Positions 56,276-64,000 of a stretch of 64,000 bases of DNA are shown here, one piece after another. The notes under the pieces were generated by a model. The model saw nothing but the letters and a program-made list of their open reading frames with translations, was not told the DNA's origin and searched no databases. Within the stretch, counting starts at the first letter, position 1. Each line of letters starts with the position of its first letter. Source of the DNA: Virgibacillus sp. 7505 (lineage in GTDB: Bacteria > Bacillota > Bacilli > Bacillales > Amphibacillaceae); assembly GCF_002272135.1 (NCBI RefSeq), contig NZ_NPBF01000005.1:124001-188000 (forward strand). Direction: 5' to 3'. The position numbers were made by a program, and so were the translations under genes.

Positions 56276-57169
56276 ATGAACGAAAAGCAATTCGACATCA
56301 TCAAAAACGGCAAAGGCTTCATCGCAGCATTGGATCAAAGCGGCGGCAGCACACCGAAAGCATTGGCAGAATACGGCGTATCCGAAGATGCTTATTCAAA
56401 CGAAGACGAGATGTTCAAGCTCGTCCACGACATGCGCACACGTATCATCACATCCCCTGCATTCAACAAAGACAAGATTCTAGGTGCTATCCTATTCGAA
56501 CAGACGATGGATCGGGAAATCGAAGGCAAGTACACAGCTGATTACCTTTGGGAAGAAAAAGGGATTGTGCCATTCTTGAAAGTCGATAAAGGTTTGGCAG
56601 AGGAAAAAGACGGCGTTCAGCTGATGAAACCGATCGATAACCTGAACGAAACACTCGGCCGCGCATCCGAACGACATATTTTCGGAACAAAAATGCGTTC
56701 GGTCATCAAAGAGCCTAACGTCAGCGGCATCAAAGCGGTCGTCGACCAGCAATTCGAAATCGGCAAAAGTATCATCGCAGCTGGTATCGTTCCAATCATA
56801 GAACCAGAAGTGAATATTCACAGCGAGGATAAAGAGAAATGCGAGGAAATCCTTCGGGATGAAATCTTCCGCCATCTAAACGATTTGTCCGAAGAAGAAA
56901 ATGTCATGCTCAAGCTTTCCATCCCAACGAAAGCAAATCTATATAAAGAACTCACCGAGCATCCACGCGTTGTCCGCGTCGTTGCTTTATCCGGCGGCTA
57001 CTCCCGCGACGAAGCAAACGAAAAGCTGAAAGAAAACGAAGGCGTAATCGCCAGCTTCTCCCGCGCTTTGGCAGCAGAGCTAAACGCAGGTCAGGCTCAG
57101 GAAGAATTTGATGCAGCATTGAAGGATGCTGTGGATACGATTTATGACGCTTCTGTAAATAAGAAATAA
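56276..57169 (+). CDS. Class I fructose-bisphosphate aldolase (FdaB-type)
   Basis: 297 residues from ATG 56276 (AAAGGAG 8 nt before), equal in length to staphylococcal Fda. [22 protein letters not shown] and [10 protein letters not shown] are family motifs; Schiff-base lysine is likely in [13 protein letters not shown] and GGYSRDEAN lines the phosphate site. It cleaves fructose 1,6-bisphosphate to triose phosphates and may help in gluconeogenesis. Divergent from the sensor operon, 267 bp between starts; it could respond to fructose released from levan or sucrose. A weak cre-like sequence, AAACATCGTTTTCA, lies at 56120-56133. Confidence 0.95.
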   Translation: MNEKQFDIIKNGKGFIAALDQSGGSTPKALAEYGVSEDAYSNEDEMFKLVHDMRTRIITSPAFNKDKILGAILFEQTMDREIEGKYTADYLWEEKGIVPFLKVDKGLAEEKDGVQLMKPIDNLNETLGRASERHIFGTKMRSVIKEPNVSGIKAVVDQQFEIGKSIIAAGIVPIIEPEVNIHSEDKEKCEEILRDEIFRHLNDLSEEENVMLKLSIPTKANLYKELTEHPRVVRVVALSGGYSRDEANEKLKENEGVIASFSRALAAELNAGQAQEEFDAALKDAVDTIYDASVNKK

Positions 57170-57174
57170 CTAAA

Positions 57175-57205
57175 CGCCGGAGAATATGGCTCTCCGGCGC
57201 TTTTT
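57175..57205 (+). terminator. Terminator after the class I aldolase
   Basis: Perfect 9-bp stem CGCCGGAGA / TCTCCGGCG with a 7-nt loop, followed by five T residues. Confidence 0.9.
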
Positions 57206-57309
57206 ATTTCCAGCAAATATACTTCCACGTTGACTGGTTAGCTCCTTTTGCTTAAACTAAGTCCGGTACATAAATTGGAAATTAACGTCAGCGCAATTAG
57301 GAGTTGAAA

Positions 57310-58341
57310 ATGAAGAAAACAAAAAAAATAATGGTTCATCTTATCTTAGGCGCCTTATCCATAGCAGGTATTATTGGTATCACTGTTGAAGCCGCATCAC
57401 TGTACACCCTGGTTAGTACACATCAGGAAGAGACAGAGTCCGTAACGACAAAGGGTAAGAGAATTTCCAGTGATCTTTATGGCAATCTGGAATTTTATGC
57501 TGTGCTGGAAGCTGATGAGACATGGTCGGAAGTAACGCGAGACGAATTTGAACAGCTGGATGATGGTGACACGATTGAAATCACGAAGGAAGACTCCTCC
57601 GACAATAAAGCATATCGATCCGAAATATATAAATCTATTCTATTCATCACACTTTATGCTATCGGTCCTAGCCATTATATTAGCTTTCTCATTGCTCGCA
57701 CTCGCCGCGTGAAAGGATGGGGATGGCTAGGCTGGCCTATTGGAGTTACCTTGCAGCTACTGCTTTATGGTTTTCTTGCTGCTATTTTGATATACGGATA
57801 CTCTTCCATAGGAAAAATGGTTTTTAATGCTGTCCAATCTTATACTGGTACACAGCACGAAACCGAAGCAATTGTAACAGCATCAGATGCAGATATTAAT
57901 ACTGGGCGGCATGAAACCAATTATTATCATCTTTCAATGCAGTATGAGGACGCAGATGGCAATACGATTCATATGACGAAGGAAGTCAGACCAAGCGTTT
58001 ATAATAACAGCACGACAACTGTAGAAATCAGCTTTCCGGAAGATAATCCTTATCGCGTCCATACAAAGGGATTTTCCCTATCAGACATATTCTTTTATTC
58101 TACCAAGTTAGTGCTGGAAGTCATCACCATTCTTCTTACCTTGATTTTATCTTTAATACCGCGATATATATTCAGTAACTTTAGCTACGGCTCTTGGAAG
58201 CTCAGAAGAAGAAGGAAAAAGAAATCCAGGGAACAAAGCAAACGAGATCGAAGAAAGCACAAATTGATTATGAAAAACAAAAGAAGATATGTGAAATCCC
58301 AGAAAAAGAAAGCAAAGCGCAAAAATGCCAGAAGCTCTTAG
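57310..58341 (+). CDS. Unknown membrane protein with basic C-terminal tail
   Basis: About 343 residues from ATG 57310 (GGAG 6 nt before; the TTG two codons earlier is less likely). Spans at about 10-30, 108-128, 145-170 and 265-288, with two extracytoplasmic parts rich in Glu and Thr. A beta-strand-rich segment about 185-255 (TEAIVTASDAD ... HLSMQYEDADGNTI) resembles a DUF3592-like domain. The last 50 residues are almost all Arg and Lys (RRRRKKKSREQSKRDRRKHK), suggesting RNA or membrane-surface binding. I do not recognise the family. Its stop codon lies inside a terminator hairpin. Confidence 0.6.
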   Translation: MKKTKKIMVHLILGALSIAGIIGITVEAASLYTLVSTHQEETESVTTKGKRISSDLYGNLEFYAVLEADETWSEVTRDEFEQLDDGDTIEITKEDSSDNKAYRSEIYKSILFITLYAIGPSHYISFLIARTRRVKGWGWLGWPIGVTLQLLLYGFLAAILIYGYSSIGKMVFNAVQSYTGTQHETEAIVTASDADINTGRHETNYYHLSMQYEDADGNTIHMTKEVRPSVYNNSTTTVEISFPEDNPYRVHTKGFSLSDIFFYSTKLVLEVITILLTLILSLIPRYIFSNFSYGSWKLRRRRKKKSREQSKRDRRKHKLIMKNKRRYVKSQKKKAKRKNARSS

Positions 58342-58357
58342 AGCTTCTGGCATTTTT
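58321..58357. terminator. Bidirectional terminator between unknown gene and yetJ
   Basis: A perfect 17-bp stem, AAAAATGCCAGAAGCTC / GAGCTTCTGGCATTTTT, with a 3-nt loop overlaps the last codons of the plus-strand gene and faces the convergent yetJ. Confidence 0.92.
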
Positions 58358-58362
58358 AATTA

Positions 58363-59007
58363 TTAGTCCTTAGACATGATTCCTAAGAATCGAAGTAAGT
58401 TCATGAACAAGTTGATAAAGTCCAAGTACAGATTCAATGCCATGAGAGGAATCATTTCTTCTGTAACATGGTCTCTAGCCATTTGATTAAAATCATACAG
58501 AATATAGAGTGAGAATACAACAGAACCGATACCTGAGAAAGCGAGCATTGTAGCATCACTATACGGAACAAATATTCCGATCAAACCTGTTACAATCAGC
58601 GCAATCAAGGCCACAAACAAGAATCCGCCAAGGAAGGAAAAATCTTTTTTTGATTTAACCCCTACCAGCGCCATTACGCCAAAGATGACAAACGTTGTCG
58701 CGAAAGCATACAGGACAATATTGGCTCCACCGATGGAAGCATAATAAGCTACTGCCGGGTAAGTCGTAATTCCTGAAATCACGGCAAATATATAAATGAA
58801 CGTATAGCTGACAGCTTTTTTCCTTCTAAGCCAGAAGGCAGCAATTATCATACCTAATTCAATTACGATTAATGGCAGAATAAGCACAGGCGGCACAAAA
58901 TGGCCAGCATAGATTCCAAGCGTCGCCAACAGCAGCGTCATCAAGAACGTCTGCAGCACCTTCTGCATGATTGTCTTTTGATTGGATATTGCATATTCCA
59001 AGTTCAT
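58363..59007 (-). CDS. yetJ: YetJ, Bax inhibitor-1 family membrane protein
   Basis: 214 residues from ATG 59007, equal in length and colinear with B. subtilis YetJ, a pH-sensitive calcium leak protein of the TMBIM family. Seven spans; the C-terminal Asp pair in YILYDFNQM and LYLDFINLF matches the di-aspartyl pH sensor. A longer frame from 59076 exists but is not matched by family proteins; the ribosome site for 59007 (GGAGAG) is unusually close. Monocistronic. Confidence 0.92.
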   Translation of the reverse strand: MNLEYAISNQKTIMQKVLQTFLMTLLLATLGIYAGHFVPPVLILPLIVIELGMIIAAFWLRRKKAVSYTFIYIFAVISGITTYPAVAYYASIGGANIVLYAFATTFVIFGVMALVGVKSKKDFSFLGGFLFVALIALIVTGLIGIFVPYSDATMLAFSGIGSVVFSLYILYDFNQMARDHVTEEMIPLMALNLYLDFINLFMNLLRFLGIMSKD

Positions 59008-59176
59008 CTCTCCAGTTTCTAAAGATATTGTTAGGTTGTATACGCAACTCGTCAGCAAATGTTTCACTTTCTTCACAAATTTATTTAGAATTATGGACTA
59101 GAGAAATGCCTTTTAACTGACTTGGCATTCTTAAAGACATTTTGATTGTCTTAGAGACTACAATTTAGAACAAATG

Positions 59177-59211
59177 AAAACCCTGATTAAGAAATTCTCT
59201 AAATCAGGGTT
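59177..59211 (-). terminator. Terminator of the toxin-immunity operon
   Basis: Stem AACCCTGATT / AATCAGGGTT with a 13-nt loop and T run on the minus strand, beyond the Imm6-like gene. Confidence 0.75.
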
Positions 59212-59285
59212 AATTGCAATTCACAAAAATACCTTGGGATAGCCTAAGCATCTAAGGATAAGGTTTCTTATTATGGTACCCTCAA

Positions 59286-59798
59286 TCAATCTATCATGAC
59301 AAGTTCTTTTCTTATGGGATCACCCTTGCTTGTCTCCGTATTAAATGAATGATTTTCTAATAAGAACCTTTGAGCCTCTTTAATATGATCGACATTAAAT
59401 AAACCTGACTCATTTGCATTCTCTATTAATATTTTCAAGGTTTCGTCATCGACAATTTCTATTGCTTGCGGAACATATTTGATTTTCTCTTTTTTATAAG
59501 CTTGATAAATTGTATATGAAACAGCGTCTAACACAGTATACCAAGCATATTGCTTTTGCTCGCTCTCTTCTTCACTCGCAAATTCTGCTACATCCATATA
59601 ATCTTCACTATCAATATAATTATATAAATCCTCAGCAGTTACATTTCTGCCTTCCAGCCATTCCCAACAACTATCTAGAGCACTCCTTCCAACTTTATAA
59701 CCAGGCTCATCGATTGTCACTGCTCCGTACATTTTTTCTGCAACCACTAAGCCCAAAGCAACCTTTGCATCATCATTCAATCTATTAATCAAGTCCAT
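59286..59798 (-). CDS. Imm6-like immunity protein
   Basis: 170 residues, acidic and largely helical. The N-terminal part LNDDAKVALGLVVAEKMYGAV and GRSALDSCWEWLEGRNVTAEDLYNYID fits the Imm6 family of polymorphic-toxin immunity proteins. It directly follows the toxin gene (14 bp), the standard place for the antidote; it should bind and block the deaminase-like domain. ATG follows TAGGAG. The gene has a lower GC content than the upstream genes of the operon, as expected for an exchanged toxin-immunity tip. Confidence 0.8.
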   Translation of the reverse strand: MDLINRLNDDAKVALGLVVAEKMYGAVTIDEPGYKVGRSALDSCWEWLEGRNVTAEDLYNYIDSEDYMDVAEFASEEESEQKQYAWYTVLDAVSYTIYQAYKKEKIKYVPQAIEIVDDETLKILIENANESGLFNVDHIKEAQRFLLENHSFNTETSKGDPIRKELVMID

Positions 59799-59812
59799 AA
59801 CAATACACTCTC

Positions 59813-61666
59813 CTAATTGCTTTTTCTTATTTTAACAACATTTTCCGTTAGACCATTTATCACTTCAAATGATAATGTATCTCTTGGATTTGGTAAATTA
59901 GAATCAATTTCTGTAGTGACTTTTATTCTAAGGTTAGGATATGTGTCAGTTAGTTGCTTGAATATTCCCCTCTTATCATAATCAACTTCATCAAACAGGC
60001 CCTTCGTACATTTATTACAAACTCCATTTGGATTAGATTGATGGATAAAAAGCGTACCCACAACTTCTTCGGGAGACATTCCGGATTTCTTCACCGCTGA
60101 TTCAAATTCTGCAATAGTACCTTCTTCTGCGTGATCCATGAACTGCGCATGCCCTCTTACAGACCTGCTATAAGGTGCTCTAATTTCACGTTCAGGGAAT
60201 ACTTCATCTAGTGTAGATAAGCCCGCCTCTTTCCTTACTTTCGGTGATCCACCTTCAAATGTTAAGTCTTCTAACCCTTTTACATCTGTTTTTCCTACAG
60301 CAATAGTCTGGGTTTCTGGAACGCCCCATTTCTTACGTAAGTGCTCTAGTTCTGATTTCCCTATAACTCCCGGAGGCACTACAGATTGTTTAATCTCCGA
60401 CCCAATACTTGCATTAGCATTGTTAATTACTTGACTGGAACCTTGGAAGGATCCAACACTTGTATTACCCGTTCCATTCTTGCTCATAACTGGACCCACA
60501 TTACCCGTAATATTATTCCGTACTGACAAGTGCTCTGCACCAGCAGCCATCTGCAGCTCCTGAACTTTATCCTGTTCCTTAACAGCCCATTGACTATTGC
60601 GAAGTCTATTAGCCGTCTGTCTATTAGCATAATCAGCTAAACTAACAACATTATCCGCTTGACCAGCGGCACTATCCACATTAGATGTTCCCGCCAGTCT
60701 ATCTGCAGGTATTTTCAGTTCAATAACATTGTCAGCTTGCTGTACCGCCGTATTGGTTCTATTCACTTTGCTCGCTGACTGCCCTACGTCAATCACTCTG
60801 CTTGTCGTCCGTGCTGCACCACCAAAGCTGGTCACCGCATTCCCTATAGGCAGAACATCAAGCGGCGCAAGTAAACCCCTCGTCCATCGTTCCGAAGTGT
60901 CTAGCTCTCTTCCGGAAGCCCAGTCCTGACCAGAAATAGCACTTCCCATTTCCACCGTCGCATAAGCAGCTCCTAATACAGCACCAGCTGGCGGACATAC
61001 AACGGTTACGCCAACAATGAAGACGAGTGCTGCTATATTCACCCAAAATTCCTTTGTAAACTGCCCGTCCTCAATCGATTCATATTCAAAAGCTCGCGTA
61101 TTAACGGCAGCAGTGCGATAATCTTCGTAGCTGATGTCTTCATCCGGGTTCTGTACTTTCCATTCCTCAAAAGAAGCCTTGATTTGATCAGCATAATAAT
61201 TGTCTCCGCTCAGTATATCATCGATGGTGATTTCTGTTTTCTCTGTTTCGTATTCTTGATAGGAACCATAATAAGAGATAGGTATTGTCTCCGTTGCACC
61301 TATATGGTTCGAGGTCGTGTAGTTGGAGATGGAAGAATCTCGCACTTTTTGGACAAATGCGTCGATATCTTCATAAAAGGGCTGATCGATTGTATCTTCT
61401 ACTATATCGCCGACACTTCCACTGTAATCCTCCAGGACTTTAAAGTCCTCGAACAATCGCTGGTATTTATCTTTATCGCTTGTATAAGAGAACGAGACAA
61501 CTCCGTCGGAATCATACTTTGCCACCTTTTCGCTTGCTTCGTCCAAGTTGTCTGTGATGTCTTTCATCGTATCGATCATGCCTTTGCCCCAGACACCCAG
61601 GCCAATCAAGTTACGCAGACTATCTTTCGTCTTATCCCATTGGCTGCTTCGGTATTTTACATCCAC
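59813..61666 (-). CDS. Type VII-associated polymorphic toxin with C-terminal deaminase-like domain
   Basis: 617 residues, GTG start with GGAGG 8 nt upstream inside the preceding gene. The N-terminal 200 residues are helical with no clear LXG motif. A hydrophobic stretch (about 208-250) is followed by a pre-toxin-like segment (LLAPLDVLPIGNAVTS, about 265-280) and a Ser/Asn-rich linker (380-430). The toxin tip (about 455-617) has the deaminase pair: His512-Ala-Glu514 in DHAEEGTIAEF and Cys550-x2-Cys553 in NPNGVCNKC. This fits the zinc-dependent cytidine-deaminase fold of bacterial toxins (SCP1.201/DddA-like or BURPS668_1122-like). The target (DNA or RNA, single or double strand) is unknown. Exported probably by a type VII system encoded elsewhere. 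Confidence 0.83.
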   Translation of the reverse strand: MDVKYRSSQWDKTKDSLRNLIGLGVWGKGMIDTMKDITDNLDEASEKVAKYDSDGVVSFSYTSDKDKYQRLFEDFKVLEDYSGSVGDIVEDTIDQPFYEDIDAFVQKVRDSSISNYTTSNHIGATETIPISYYGSYQEYETEKTEITIDDILSGDNYYADQIKASFEEWKVQNPDEDISYEDYRTAAVNTRAFEYESIEDGQFTKEFWVNIAALVFIVGVTVVCPPAGAVLGAAYATVEMGSAISGQDWASGRELDTSERWTRGLLAPLDVLPIGNAVTSFGGAARTTSRVIDVGQSASKVNRTNTAVQQADNVIELKIPADRLAGTSNVDSAAGQADNVVSLADYANRQTANRLRNSQWAVKEQDKVQELQMAAGAEHLSVRNNITGNVGPVMSKNGTGNTSVGSFQGSSQVINNANASIGSEIKQSVVPPGVIGKSELEHLRKKWGVPETQTIAVGKTDVKGLEDLTFEGGSPKVRKEAGLSTLDEVFPEREIRAPYSRSVRGHAQFMDHAEEGTIAEFESAVKKSGMSPEEVVGTLFIHQSNPNGVCNKCTKGLFDEVDYDKRGIFKQLTDTYPNLRIKVTTEIDSNLPNPRDTLSFEVINGLTENVVKIRKSN

Positions 61667-61669
61667 ATT

Positions 61670-61978
61670 TTACACCTCCAATGCATCGATGATTTTCAGG
61701 GCAATTGCTTCATCTGTCTCGATCATCGTGTTCAGCGTTTCAATTACCAAGGAGGAGATGCGTGCATAGTGATCCTGCAATTCCATGAATTTATCATTCG
61801 CTTCAGGATAAGCTTCAATTGCTTCCATCGCTTTTCCTTCTTGATAAAATTTCGTGTTTTTTATAGTCTCGATTGCAGGCACGGCATTCGACTGCAGATC
61901 TTCCATAATAGCCGTGAGCTGCTTATACATATCTGTGATTTCTATCGGATCAATCGTGATTTTCCCACTAGCCGCCAT
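61670..61978 (-). CDS. Small helical type VII partner protein (YwqI/DUF5344-like)
   Basis: 102 residues, all helical, opening KITIDPIEITDMYKQLTAIMEDLQ. The pattern recalls YwqI and other small partners (Lap-type) encoded just before LXG-type toxins, which bind the toxin's N-terminal domain for export. Lies 3 bp upstream of the toxin GTG and directly abuts the stop of the preceding gene, so translation is coupled. The family assignment is by context and helix pattern. Confidence 0.7.
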   Translation of the reverse strand: MAASGKITIDPIEITDMYKQLTAIMEDLQSNAVPAIETIKNTKFYQEGKAMEAIEAYPEANDKFMELQDHYARISSLVIETLNTMIETDEAIALKIIDALEV

Positions 61979-62686
61979 CTATCTTACCCCCTCTTTCTGT
62001 CGATATGGGAAGTCCAATGCATCAAATAATACCTTCATAAACCAATATTGACTTGCATGATAGTACCGCTTCTCGGTCGTATCAATCATAATCAGCTTGT
62101 CATGTTCCGAGAGGACAAGCCATTGCTGATAATGGTCCGGGTTGCTTGCGACCTGCGGCTTCACCCGGGGATGGAAAAGTTCTATATTTGCGATATCATT
62201 CGTTACACCAAGCTCGTTGATCGCTGCCCTTTCCTCAGCCGGCAGCTCTCGCCGCAGGAAATATTTTTCTTCTTCGGCAGGTTCACGATTCAGAAGCGGT
62301 ACTTTCTCGCTAAGCAATTTCAGTACAAGCGGCTTGGCCATCACATAGAGTTTGTACTCCTTCTCCGCTGTCTCCACAAGAATGATCACTTCTTCCGCTT
62401 GCTTCTCCCGAAACGCGAACATAAGGTTATTGATCCGCACATATTTTTGGCTGAAGAAGTATTCATACAACGTTTTAATAATCACAGCACCCGATTTCGT
62501 CAGCTTGCCTTCCTCTGTGAAAATGCCTTTCTGAATCAAGCGTTTATGCGCCCTACTCCAAGGTTCTTCTCCCTGCAGCTGATAGATCTTTTTATCCGGC
62601 AGGCCAAATAAAGCCTCCGCATCAAACGCCGCAGCGAGTAAATAGAGCTCGGTCACATGAAAGGTATCCCTATCTGGCTGTGTCAT
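61979..62686 (-). CDS. Putative EspG-like/DUF5081 chaperone of the toxin operon
   Basis: 235 residues. FHVTELYLLAAAFDAEALFGLPDKKIYQ at the N terminus (LLAAAFD), then LIQKGIFTEEGKLTKSGAVIIKTL and a C-terminal beta-rich half (KLIMIDTTEKRYYHASQYWFMKVLFDAL) resemble the DUF5081 proteins found in Bacillus type VII toxin operons. The layout is like mycobacterial EspG, which chaperones type VII substrates. Its ATG overlaps the previous gene's stop as ATGA and follows GAGGAG. Role inferred. Confidence 0.6.
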   Translation of the reverse strand: MTQPDRDTFHVTELYLLAAAFDAEALFGLPDKKIYQLQGEEPWSRAHKRLIQKGIFTEEGKLTKSGAVIIKTLYEYFFSQKYVRINNLMFAFREKQAEEVIILVETAEKEYKLYVMAKPLVLKLLSEKVPLLNREPAEEEKYFLRRELPAEERAAINELGVTNDIANIELFHPRVKPQVASNPDHYQQWLVLSEHDKLIMIDTTEKRYYHASQYWFMKVLFDALDFPYRQKEGVR

Positions 62687-62985
62687 AGGCTCCTCACTTC
62701 CTTCACCAAATTATGGTTTTGGAAATCAGATTGGTAGTTCTCTATATTATCCAGCGCTTTCTTCTGCAAAGAGGCGGCATCCTTAAGATCAGCATGATAT
62801 TGAAGCAGCAGCTCCAAGTAAGCAAGGAAGCTGTCACGTGACTTTCCTTCCCAGTTGGATCCTTGCACGAGTGAAAGAAGGGCTTCTCCTTGTGCATACG
62901 TATTATCAAGTGATTCCTTCAGCTTTGCTGCAGATGATTTGGCTGTTTCCAATTCAGCTTGATTGATGATCACATCCTTCGCCAT
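62683..62985 (-). CDS. WXG100-like small secretion partner
   Basis: 100 residues, helical hairpin with the central turn SNWEGKSRDSFLAYL: Trp-Glu-Gly replaces the usual Trp-x-Gly at the expected mid-position (about 43-46). Typical of ESAT-6/WXG100-type proteins of type VII secretion. It may pair with the DUF5082-like protein encoded 3 bp upstream. ATGA overlap with the next gene. Confidence 0.82.
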   Translation of the reverse strand: MAKDVIINQAELETAKSSAAKLKESLDNTYAQGEALLSLVQGSNWEGKSRDSFLAYLELLLQYHADLKDAASLQKKALDNIENYQSDFQNHNLVKEVRSL

Positions 62986-62988
62986 GGC

Positions 62989-63327
62989 TTAGTCCTCCTT
63001 CGCTTCTTCCATTGCCTTACTCTTATAATGAAGATATCGTTCGTATGCCCGATCACTCGCCGTAACGAGCTTACTGCGATATTCCTTCTCGTTATCCAAG
63101 TAATCCGTCAGTTTTTTATCAAGCCGCTCCTGTGCCGGTATGAAGTCATTACTCGGAATAGCATCCTCTGCCATACACGGCACACTACCTTTATAGGAAG
63201 AAAAATAAGACTCCGCTTCGCTTACCAGCTTGTCATGTTCTGCCTTTGCTTCTTCCAATTCGTTATACAACTTGAGGTAGTCGTCTCTTTTTGCTTCCGT
63301 ATCTGTCTTGAACCATAGAAAAGCCAT
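62989..63327 (-). CDS. YwqH/DUF5082-like small protein
   Basis: About 112 residues from ATG 63327 (AAAGGG 8 nt before); an upstream ATG at 63390 would add 21 residues with a poorer site. Nearly all helical: TEAKRDDYLKLYNELEEAKAEHDKLVSEAESY, then a second long helix with AQERLDKKLTDYLDNEKEYRSKL. This coiled-coil hairpin matches YwqH-type proteins that open toxin operons in Bacillus. It is the first gene of the operon and likely helps load the toxin. Confidence 0.7.
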   Translation of the reverse strand: MAFLWFKTDTEAKRDDYLKLYNELEEAKAEHDKLVSEAESYFSSYKGSVPCMAEDAIPSNDFIPAQERLDKKLTDYLDNEKEYRSKLVTASDRAYERYLHYKSKAMEEAKED

Positions 63328-63390
63328 TTTATCAGCCCTTTCTGCCTCTGGATTCAAATTCTGAGGTTTCAGCCAATCAATAAAATACAT

Positions 63391-63640
63391 TTATATCCAC
63401 TTAACTTCATTCATTCTATTATGAATCGCACCTGTATCAACGACCTTCTCTCAAAATGCGTCAAAGCTACTAACCAGGAACATGCAGATTCAAGTCTTTT
63501 GTTATACAGAGATTGAAGTAATACAGGAAAAAAGATACAAACATCCAATTAAATAACAAAAGCCAGTGCATATGTACTTCAAAGGTACTCACTGGCATAA
63601 GTTATCTACGTTTAAACATCACAAGCAGATTCATATTCTA
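63391..63640. other. Gap upstream of the toxin operon
   Basis: 250 bp without a gene. It should contain the promoter of the toxin operon, but I could not place a convincing one. A dyad GCCAGTG / CACTGGC with an inner GTAC/GTAC at 63562-63596 may terminate the membrane-protein gene at 63641. Confidence 0.45.
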
Positions 63641-63997
63641 TTATTTTACTTTTATTAATTGGAACCAATTTTTCGAACCATAAATAATACAGACAAAAAA
63701 GAGCACAACAGCCACTGCAGCCACTATTGGTGCAATCATGACACCTATGATCAAGCAGACCATGGCAGCTATAAAAAGAAGCAATGCAGTCATATTGATT
63801 CTTACCTCCACATTAGCCTCGTCAACTACCTCCAGTTCCTTACTGCCAAAGAACCACTGCTTGGCCTTCAGCTTTACAGCCTCATCATCAAGGCTGATAA
63901 TCGTATCCTCATCATTGCCGAGTTTTGCAGTATGCTGCCCATCCACGTATAAAGCAACCCTAGCTAATCCACCCATCATACCTGTATTACGTTTCAC
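63641..63997 (-). CDS. Small membrane protein of unknown function (start uncertain at window edge)
   Basis: 118 residues as given, GTG start at the very edge; the frame stays open to 64000, so the true start may lie outside. N-terminal soluble beta-rich part (ALYVDGQHTAKLGNDEDTIISLDDEAVKLKAKQWFFGSKELEV) and two membrane spans (about 70-88 and 90-108). Soluble-part pattern looks like a short ligand or structural domain facing the cytoplasm. I do not recognise the family. Relation to the toxin operon is not evident. Confidence 0.5.
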   Translation of the reverse strand: MKRNTGMMGGLARVALYVDGQHTAKLGNDEDTIISLDDEAVKLKAKQWFFGSKELEVVDEANVEVRINMTALLLFIAAMVCLIIGVMIAPIVAAVAVVLFFVCIIYGSKNWFQLIKVK

Positions 63998-64000
63998 ATG

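Noticed and set aside
61184-62029. 281-codon plus-strand open frame
   Set aside because: It lies antisense to the toxin and its partner gene, has no ribosome site and a Cys/Ile/Phe-rich composition typical of a shadow frame.
62048-62611. 187-codon plus-strand open frame
   Set aside because: Antisense to the EspG-like gene with no domain pattern.

Overview
The window is chromosomal DNA of a low-to-moderate GC Bacillota, most likely a Bacillaceae member. The support is gene content: a lutABC/lutR lactate-utilisation locus, sacB-levB, a ycsG/pxpBAC 5-oxoproline operon, YetJ, YhgE, YesMN-type regulators, B. subtilis-like strong Shine-Dalgarno sites, and promoter elements resembling those for sigma-B, sigma-D, sigma-E, PhoP, TnrA and CcpA. 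A Terribacillus-like plant- or soil-associated species would fit, but the genus is a guess. No rRNA, tRNA, CRISPR array, insertion sequence or prophage was seen.

Layout. 1-3.8 kb: a truncated membrane diguanylate cyclase and a GH36 alpha-galactosidase. 3.9-7.6 kb: lutABC and its regulator lutR, with a LutR-type palindrome in front of lutA. 7.9-13.7 kb: LtrA, a pentapeptide-repeat protein, YhgE/Pip, a LysR regulator, DinB and an Rrf2 remnant. 13.8-18.9 kb: a MazG-like hydrolase, an RpiR regulator and a divergent three-gene operon (PfkB kinase, fructose-type PTS EIIBCA, tagatose-1,6-bisphosphate aldolase) that reads as a tagatose-type ketose pathway. 18.9-27.9 kb: an M20 amidohydrolase with a YfcC transporter, a pyruvyl transferase, two unknown membrane proteins, DUF421, NhaC and a FrnE-like DsbA. 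28-31 kb: a second GGDEF protein and a DUF2642-Mn catalase pair behind a sporulation-type promoter. 31-36.9 kb: a GH127 arabinofuranosidase with a divergent AraC regulator, a DMT exporter, DUF2306 and a GH18 protein.

37-44.5 kb: alkaline phosphatase with a four-repeat Pho box, a chemotaxis receptor with a sigma-D-type promoter, ahpCF, and a DUF6270 protein. 44.6-48.5 kb: the 5-oxoproline operon (an NRAMP-fold transporter lacking the metal motif, then PxpB, PxpA, PxpC) with a TnrA-like box placed as in TnrA-activated promoters. 48.5-57.2 kb: levansucrase and levanase, then a kinase/response-regulator/sugar-binding-protein operon without permeases, and a divergent class I fructose-bisphosphate aldolase. 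57.3-59 kb: an unknown membrane protein and YetJ.

59.2-63.4 kb: a type VII secretion-associated polymorphic toxin operon with four small partner or chaperone genes, a toxin ending in a cytidine-deaminase-like domain with HAE and CxxC motifs, and an Imm6-like immunity gene. This is the strongest candidate for new biology. The second is the three-component sensor next to sacB-levB, whose binding protein has Ser where the lipobox Cys should be.
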